Source of the DNA: Halomontanus rarus
GTDB taxonomy: Archaea > Halobacteriota > Halobacteria > Halobacteriales > Natrialbaceae
Reading direction: 5' to 3'
Length of the DNA stretch: 64,000 bases
Assembly: GCF_017357405.1 (NCBI RefSeq)
Contig: NZ_CP071598.1
Span: 124,001-188,000, forward strand
Shown one piece after another: positions 60,807 to 64,000 of this stretch. Both the position numbers and the translations under genes were made by a program. The notes below the pieces were generated by a model, which was not told the origin of the DNA, ran no database searches, and was given only the letters and a program-made list of their open reading frames with translations. Position 1 is the first letter of the stretch. Every line of letters begins with the position of its first letter.

Positions 60807-61227
60807 GGTTCGTTCGACCAGACTGCGGAGGAAGTACCTTGAGCGTTCTCCTGCAAGTTGCTGTGGACAGAATCGAAGTGGTGACAACTGAAACGAGTGA
60901 CTCACCCATCGTACAGTCAGCGGTTCTTGCTCATCGTGCGCTCACATCGACGCAGTTCCCGACGAAACGCTCGACCCCGTCGAAGAGGGCGACCTCCTCG
61001 AGTCCGCTGATCGATACGCGGCGACACACAGCGACTCGCCACTCCATTTTGCGGCCACTCTCGGATCAATTCCTGCGCTTCGCACAGGGTCGGAAGTGTT
61101 CGCCTACCGCGAGCGACCGACGGAATCGGGGCCGGTCCGATGACAGTCGAACGCCGACCGAACGCGTCTGGGACTCCGGTCACAAGAGCGGGTACGGACG
61201 CGGGCTGCTCAAAAATGAGTGGGTGAA
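60807..61227. other. Region holding a broken reading frame
   Basis: These 421 bases lie between two minus-strand genes. The only coding-like signal is the plus-strand interrupted frame at 60881-61143, listed separately. Confidence 0.45.
60881..61143 (+). pseudogene. Probable frameshifted haloarchaeal gene
   Basis: One frame from GTG 60881 begins VTTETSDSPIVQSAVLAHRA. About 20 codons on, the coding character jumps to another frame, where from 60940 the reading is AHIDAVPDETLDPVEEGDLL and continues through ESADRYAATHSDSPLHF to a stop at 61141. The second part is acidic and protein-like but has no start codon of its own after an upstream stop at 60898. A single frameshift near 60935 would join them into a protein of about 87 residues. 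No family is recognised. Confidence 0.4.
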
Positions 61228-61578
61228 TCAGTCGTCGTCCCGATCTTCGTCTTTTCCTCGAACGAAGCTGGTCTGTGGGTCGACGGAGCCGATCGTCGTC
61301 GTATCAGGACCCTGAATCAGGGCCTCGAAATCATCGACCTCCGTGTACTGATCTCGGTAGACGAGTGCCGCTTTCCCGAGCGCCGTAATTTCGTAGAGTC
61401 CCGATCGCTCGGCTGGCCCGATCTTCGTGACGAGTCCGTAATCCTCCAAGATTGGGAGCCGGGTATTGATGTTTTTCCGGCTCTTGCCGGTGTGTCCAGC
61501 GAGGTTCGTCGCCACGTTACGGCCTCCGTCCTCGAGTGCCTCGAGGACGAGGAAGTCCGTCGGTTGTCTCAGTCTCAC
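61228..61578 (-). CDS. Winged-helix regulator, PhiH1-repressor-like
   Basis: This is a 116-residue DNA-binding protein. PTDFLVLEALEDGGRNVATNLAGHTGKSRKNINTRLPILEDYGLVTKIGPAERSGLYEITALGKAALVYRDQY is a winged helix like the repressor of halovirus PhiH1 and related haloarchaeal regulators. The C-terminal 40 residues are acidic. The start is GTG 61578, with TTAGATAG about 24 nt upstream. No adjacent target is obvious. It might be of viral or plasmid origin, but such proteins are common in chromosomes. Confidence 0.8.
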   Translation of the reverse strand: MRLRQPTDFLVLEALEDGGRNVATNLAGHTGKSRKNINTRLPILEDYGLVTKIGPAERSGLYEITALGKAALVYRDQYTEVDDFEALIQGPDTTTIGSVDPQTSFVRGKDEDRDDD

Positions 61579-61629
61579 AGTATATGAGAGCGGTCAACTG
61601 CTATCTAACACTTTTGGCTAACACAGTGT

Positions 61630-61773
61630 CTACCGCTCGTACTGGCTCCGGAGACCCGTGACCAACTCGAGTTCCCGGGGAGTCGTTTCCGATGGCACTG
61701 CCAGTACGCATCGTGAACCACCTTTGGGTCGAATCCCGAAGCGTTCCCCGAGGCCGCTTGAGAAATGTCGCAT
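61630..61773 (-). CDS. Small ORF, 47 residues, unknown
   Basis: The ATG at 61773 lies about 21 nt downstream of a TATA-like AATATAAAT on the minus strand. The product starts MRHFSSGLGERFGIRPKGG and ends with VLAVPSETTPRELELVTGLRSQYER, whose second half looks like a genuine folded segment. The start proximal part is basic. The same stretch has a longer competing frame (61605-61811) that is Ser/Arg-rich and less protein-like. No family is recognised. Confidence 0.45.
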   Translation of the reverse strand: MRHFSSGLGERFGIRPKGGSRCVLAVPSETTPRELELVTGLRSQYER

Positions 61774-61875
61774 AAACTGGTCACCGAGAATTTATATTGG
61801 TCATTCTTCAACAGGCTACGAGAAATTGCTACCTCATTCTGTGGTGCTATTAGTTATTAGTCATACTCAGTCGGT

Positions 61876-62931
61876 ATGGGGGATCAGGATGCTCGGTTAC
61901 CGCTGTTGTTCGACGATCTGAACGTCGGTATTATCCTCTACCATCCGTCAACCGGAAACATACTCGACGTGAACGAACGATTAGAACGCCTGTATGGGTA
62001 TTCTGCCGACGAGCTTCGGACCATGGAGGTCGGCGATTATACCACTTCGTCGACGGACGTCTCACAGGACGGAGTCGCCCGTCGAGTTCGAGCCGCAGCC
62101 GATGGAGAGTCACAATCTGTCGAGTGGCAGATCCAACGTTCGAACGGCGAGTTCCGATGGATCAGCGCCACCTTCACAGCGACGACCGTCGGCGGAACGA
62201 AACGTGTCGTCGCTGAAATCAACGATATAACCGAATACAAGGCGCGTGAACACCTTCTCCAACTTCTCACTCGTGTCGTTCGACACAATCTCCGAAACGA
62301 GATGTCCGTGCTTATCGGGTACGCCGAACGGCTGAAAAACGCGATCGAAGACGATCGCCTCGAGGAAGAGATCGAGACGATTTTGGACGTTGCAACCGAA
62401 GTCGGAAATCTCAGTGATTCGATCGACGAGATCGAGCAGATCACGAACCCCGACGTCACACGGCGTTCACCGAAGAATCTTCGCGACGTTATCCGAAATC
62501 GTCTCGAGATGCTCCGATCGCACTATCCCGAGTGCGAGCTGTCCGTCGGAGAGTCGACGGATGTGTGGGTCACCGCTGATAAGGGGCTCGATTACGCCAT
62601 CGACCACGCGATCAGAAACGCAGTCGAGCACAACGATCACGAGACGCCAGCGGTAACCGTGGCTATCGGCGAGGATGCGGAGAAGGAGATGGGAACGGTT
62701 CGAATCATCGATAACGGACCGCCGATTCCGGACATGGAAATCGATGCGCTCGACGACCGAACGGAGACGTCCAGTACCTATCACGGCTCGGGTGTCGGTC
62801 TGTGGGTGATGAAGTGGTGCGTCGACTCCCTGGGCGGCGATCTCACGTTCGAAGAGAACTCACCGCGGGGGAATGTCGTCTGCCTCTCGCTCCCCAAAAC
62901 GAACCCATCGACGAGCGATCGACACGAGTAA
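61876..62931 (+). CDS. PAS-domain sensor histidine kinase
   Basis: This is a 351-residue soluble kinase with no membrane helix. Residues about 8-118 form a PAS domain (LNVGIILYHPSTGNILDVNERLERLYGYSADEL) with a PAC-like end (WISATFTATTVGGTKRVVAEINDITEYK). The dimerisation helix has the phosphoacceptor in VVRHNLRNEMSVLIGYAERL. The ATPase part has the N box IDHAIRNAVEHND, G1 IIDNGPPIP and G2 HGSGVGLWVMKW. ATG 61876 has a TATA-like CTATTAGTTATT about 25 nt upstream. No response regulator is adjacent, so it is an orphan kinase. Confidence 0.9.
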   Translation: MGDQDARLPLLFDDLNVGIILYHPSTGNILDVNERLERLYGYSADELRTMEVGDYTTSSTDVSQDGVARRVRAAADGESQSVEWQIQRSNGEFRWISATFTATTVGGTKRVVAEINDITEYKAREHLLQLLTRVVRHNLRNEMSVLIGYAERLKNAIEDDRLEEEIETILDVATEVGNLSDSIDEIEQITNPDVTRRSPKNLRDVIRNRLEMLRSHYPECELSVGESTDVWVTADKGLDYAIDHAIRNAVEHNDHETPAVTVAIGEDAEKEMGTVRIIDNGPPIPDMEIDALDDRTETSSTYHGSGVGLWVMKWCVDSLGGDLTFEENSPRGNVVCLSLPKTNPSTSDRHE

Positions 62932-63305
62932 CGCGATCGAAACACCCGTTCTTTCCTCCGAACTACCGACCTCGAAGGCCGTCCGGACGCTCGTGTCCAA
63001 TTGAATCCTCCGCTGGTGAACGCGGCGGAATCTCGAGTCGATCGAACGTTCGATTCGCCCGGCGGTGGGAGTTTCAGCTTCACAGTCCACGCGGCGGCTT
63101 CCCGTCCCGTTCGAGCAGCGGTCGACACGTCGGCACACCCCTCGAGGACGGAGCGTCACCGGACGTCGTTTCGGACGCTGTCGTCCGAGGGGTGAGTTCC
63201 TCCCGTCTCGGCTTCACCCTCCCTCCGAAGGTGGCGGTAATTCCCCTCGCAGTCGCTGGAAGCGGACACCGCCGAACGCAACCCGTCTGGGCCACCGATC
63301 AATGG
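62932..63305. other. Intergenic region, nothing recognised
   Basis: These 374 bases are GC-rich with Arg/Ser/Pro-rich ORFs on both strands. I see no gene, repeat or promoter I would defend. Confidence 0.4.
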
Positions 63306-63560
63306 GTGTCGATTTCGCTCCTTCAAACCATCTTCGATCTGGTATTTTTGTTATTTTACCTTTTGACAAATATTATAAAATGGATGTTAATTCTTGCATC
63401 GCCTGTTTCCGAAATCGGGGTTGCGTCGGTCGCGGTCGTCGGTTCGTGGCTGATCGATTCCGGTGAGGAACACGGCACCGCAGGAGCCGTATTCCTCTCG
63501 ACCACTCGAATAAACGAATCCGACACGGACTCGTTTGTAACGGTTTCGTGTCTCGTATGA
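63306..63560 (+). CDS. Possible small membrane protein in an AT-rich island
   Basis: From GTG 63306 the frame reads VSISLLQTIFDLVFLLFYLLTNIIKWMLILASPVSEIGVASVAVVG, giving two hydrophobic helices, then a hydrophilic tail to a stop at 63560 (84 residues). The first helix is encoded by strikingly AT-rich DNA (63335-63400), unlike its surroundings. No family is recognised. It could be a transferred or remnant gene, or an AT-rich promoter that happens to be open. Confidence 0.3.
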   Translation: MSISLLQTIFDLVFLLFYLLTNIIKWMLILASPVSEIGVASVAVVGSWLIDSGEEHGTAGAVFLSTTRINESDTDSFVTVSCLV

Positions 63561-64000
63561 ACCGATTCGTTTGGTTCTGGTCGGCAGGGGCGTACGGTCA
63601 GTACCGTTCACACCGAGTTGGCTCGTGAGCTCGCCGTCTGCAACGTGATCGGTTACGATCGGTACGGGTCACAGACCGGCGTCGTATACCCGGTTACAGT
63701 AACGACAGATACTCCTCACACGTTGATCACACAACCCTCGTTCGACCGGGTATGCACCGCCGTTCGGTAACTCCCAGCTGTACAGTCGACCGAATCGGCC
63801 GATTCCGAATATCTCGAGAATAATAACTGTATTCGAAATCGAGGGTTTGGCAAAACACAACTACTCTTCGGGACGTCACTGACGGTGTCAACTTTTCAAA
63901 TTCAGAGCGACCTCGAGAGGAGACCTAAAACTCTCCTAGAGAAGTGACAACGACGAATAATACGAGCCGGTACCGGGAGAGCGTGAGCGGTCCAGTACGG
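63561..64000. other. Right-edge region without a supported gene
   Basis: These 440 bases contain a minus-strand reading that ends in Cys-containing sequence (CDQRVRSICRYCNRVYDAG, about 63670-63730) but lacks a credible start region, and an inverted repeat AGGAGA-n8-TCTCCT at 63918-63937. A TATA-like AATAATACG near 63955 may serve a gene beyond the window. Confidence 0.35.

Noticed and set aside
1..64000. tRNA and rRNA genes
   Set aside because: I looked for T-loop and rRNA-like conserved stretches and recognised none. A covariance-model scan would be decisive.

Overview
This window is from a haloarchaeon (class Halobacteria). The DNA is GC-rich, the predicted proteins are strongly acidic, secreted proteins carry Tat signals and lipoboxes, and many start codons lie 20 to 30 nt downstream of a TATA-like box with no room for a leader. 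Archaeal or haloarchaeal families are also present: archaeal RNase J, a HalOD1 protein, a CGCGG-motif peptide, a DUF7511-like protein and a PhiH1-repressor-like winged helix. I cannot assign genus or species.

Layout. (1) 1-3405: the end of a urea/branched-chain amino-acid type ABC transporter operon (urtB partial, urtC, urtD, urtE). (2) 3567-9068: a two-domain multicopper oxidase, a lipoprotein, a polytopic membrane protein whose start region is tandemly duplicated, a CGCGG-motif candidate RiPP precursor, a conserved haloarchaeal protein and a winged-helix regulator. (3) 9428-12638: RNase J, whose stop codon lies inside what looks like an IS200/IS605 right end, then a class III CoA-transferase. 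(4) 13008-28243: a large carbon-catabolism block. It holds a HalOD1 protein, an IclR regulator, two Gfo/Idh/MocA dehydrogenases, an acyl-CoA synthetase, an enoyl-CoA hydratase, an MBL-fold hydrolase, an SDR, a GH88-like hydrolase, deoC, a ribokinase-type kinase, rbsD and a sugar ABC transporter. Import, pyranase, kinase and aldolase together suggest ribose or 2-deoxyribose use. The GH88-like and Gfo/Idh genes suggest an additional sugar acid or glycoside branch.

(5) 29097-35156: a small membrane protein, a Tat-exported protein of unknown function, and a four-gene ABC importer of the iron/spermidine/phosphonate type. (6) 35721-48315: a phosphorus region with a PPP-type phosphatase coupled to polyphosphate kinase, a 47-residue two-CxxC zinc-finger protein, a metallophosphoesterase, and pstS-pstC-(small ORF)-pstA-pstB-phoU-AbrB/PhoU on the minus strand. 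The small ORF is joined to pstC and pstA by ATGA overlaps at both ends. The phoU-pstB spacer is almost entirely a 7-bp tandem repeat. (7) 48665-51493: a DUF7511-like protein and an arsenic operon (arsR, acr3 with a Cys/His-rich N-terminal extension, arsC-like). (8) 51816-57368: an MMPL/RND exporter divergent from a TetR regulator, with TetR-type inverted repeats between them, and a CPA2 antiporter. (9) 57759-64000: a zinc-ribbon membrane protein, an LLM flavin oxidoreductase, a DUF2243 protein, a probable frameshifted gene, a winged helix, a 47-residue ORF and a PAS histidine kinase. The last kilobase is poor in genes and contains an AT-rich island.

No rRNA, tRNA, CRISPR array or complete insertion sequence was recognised. 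Family assignments come from reading motifs without database searches.
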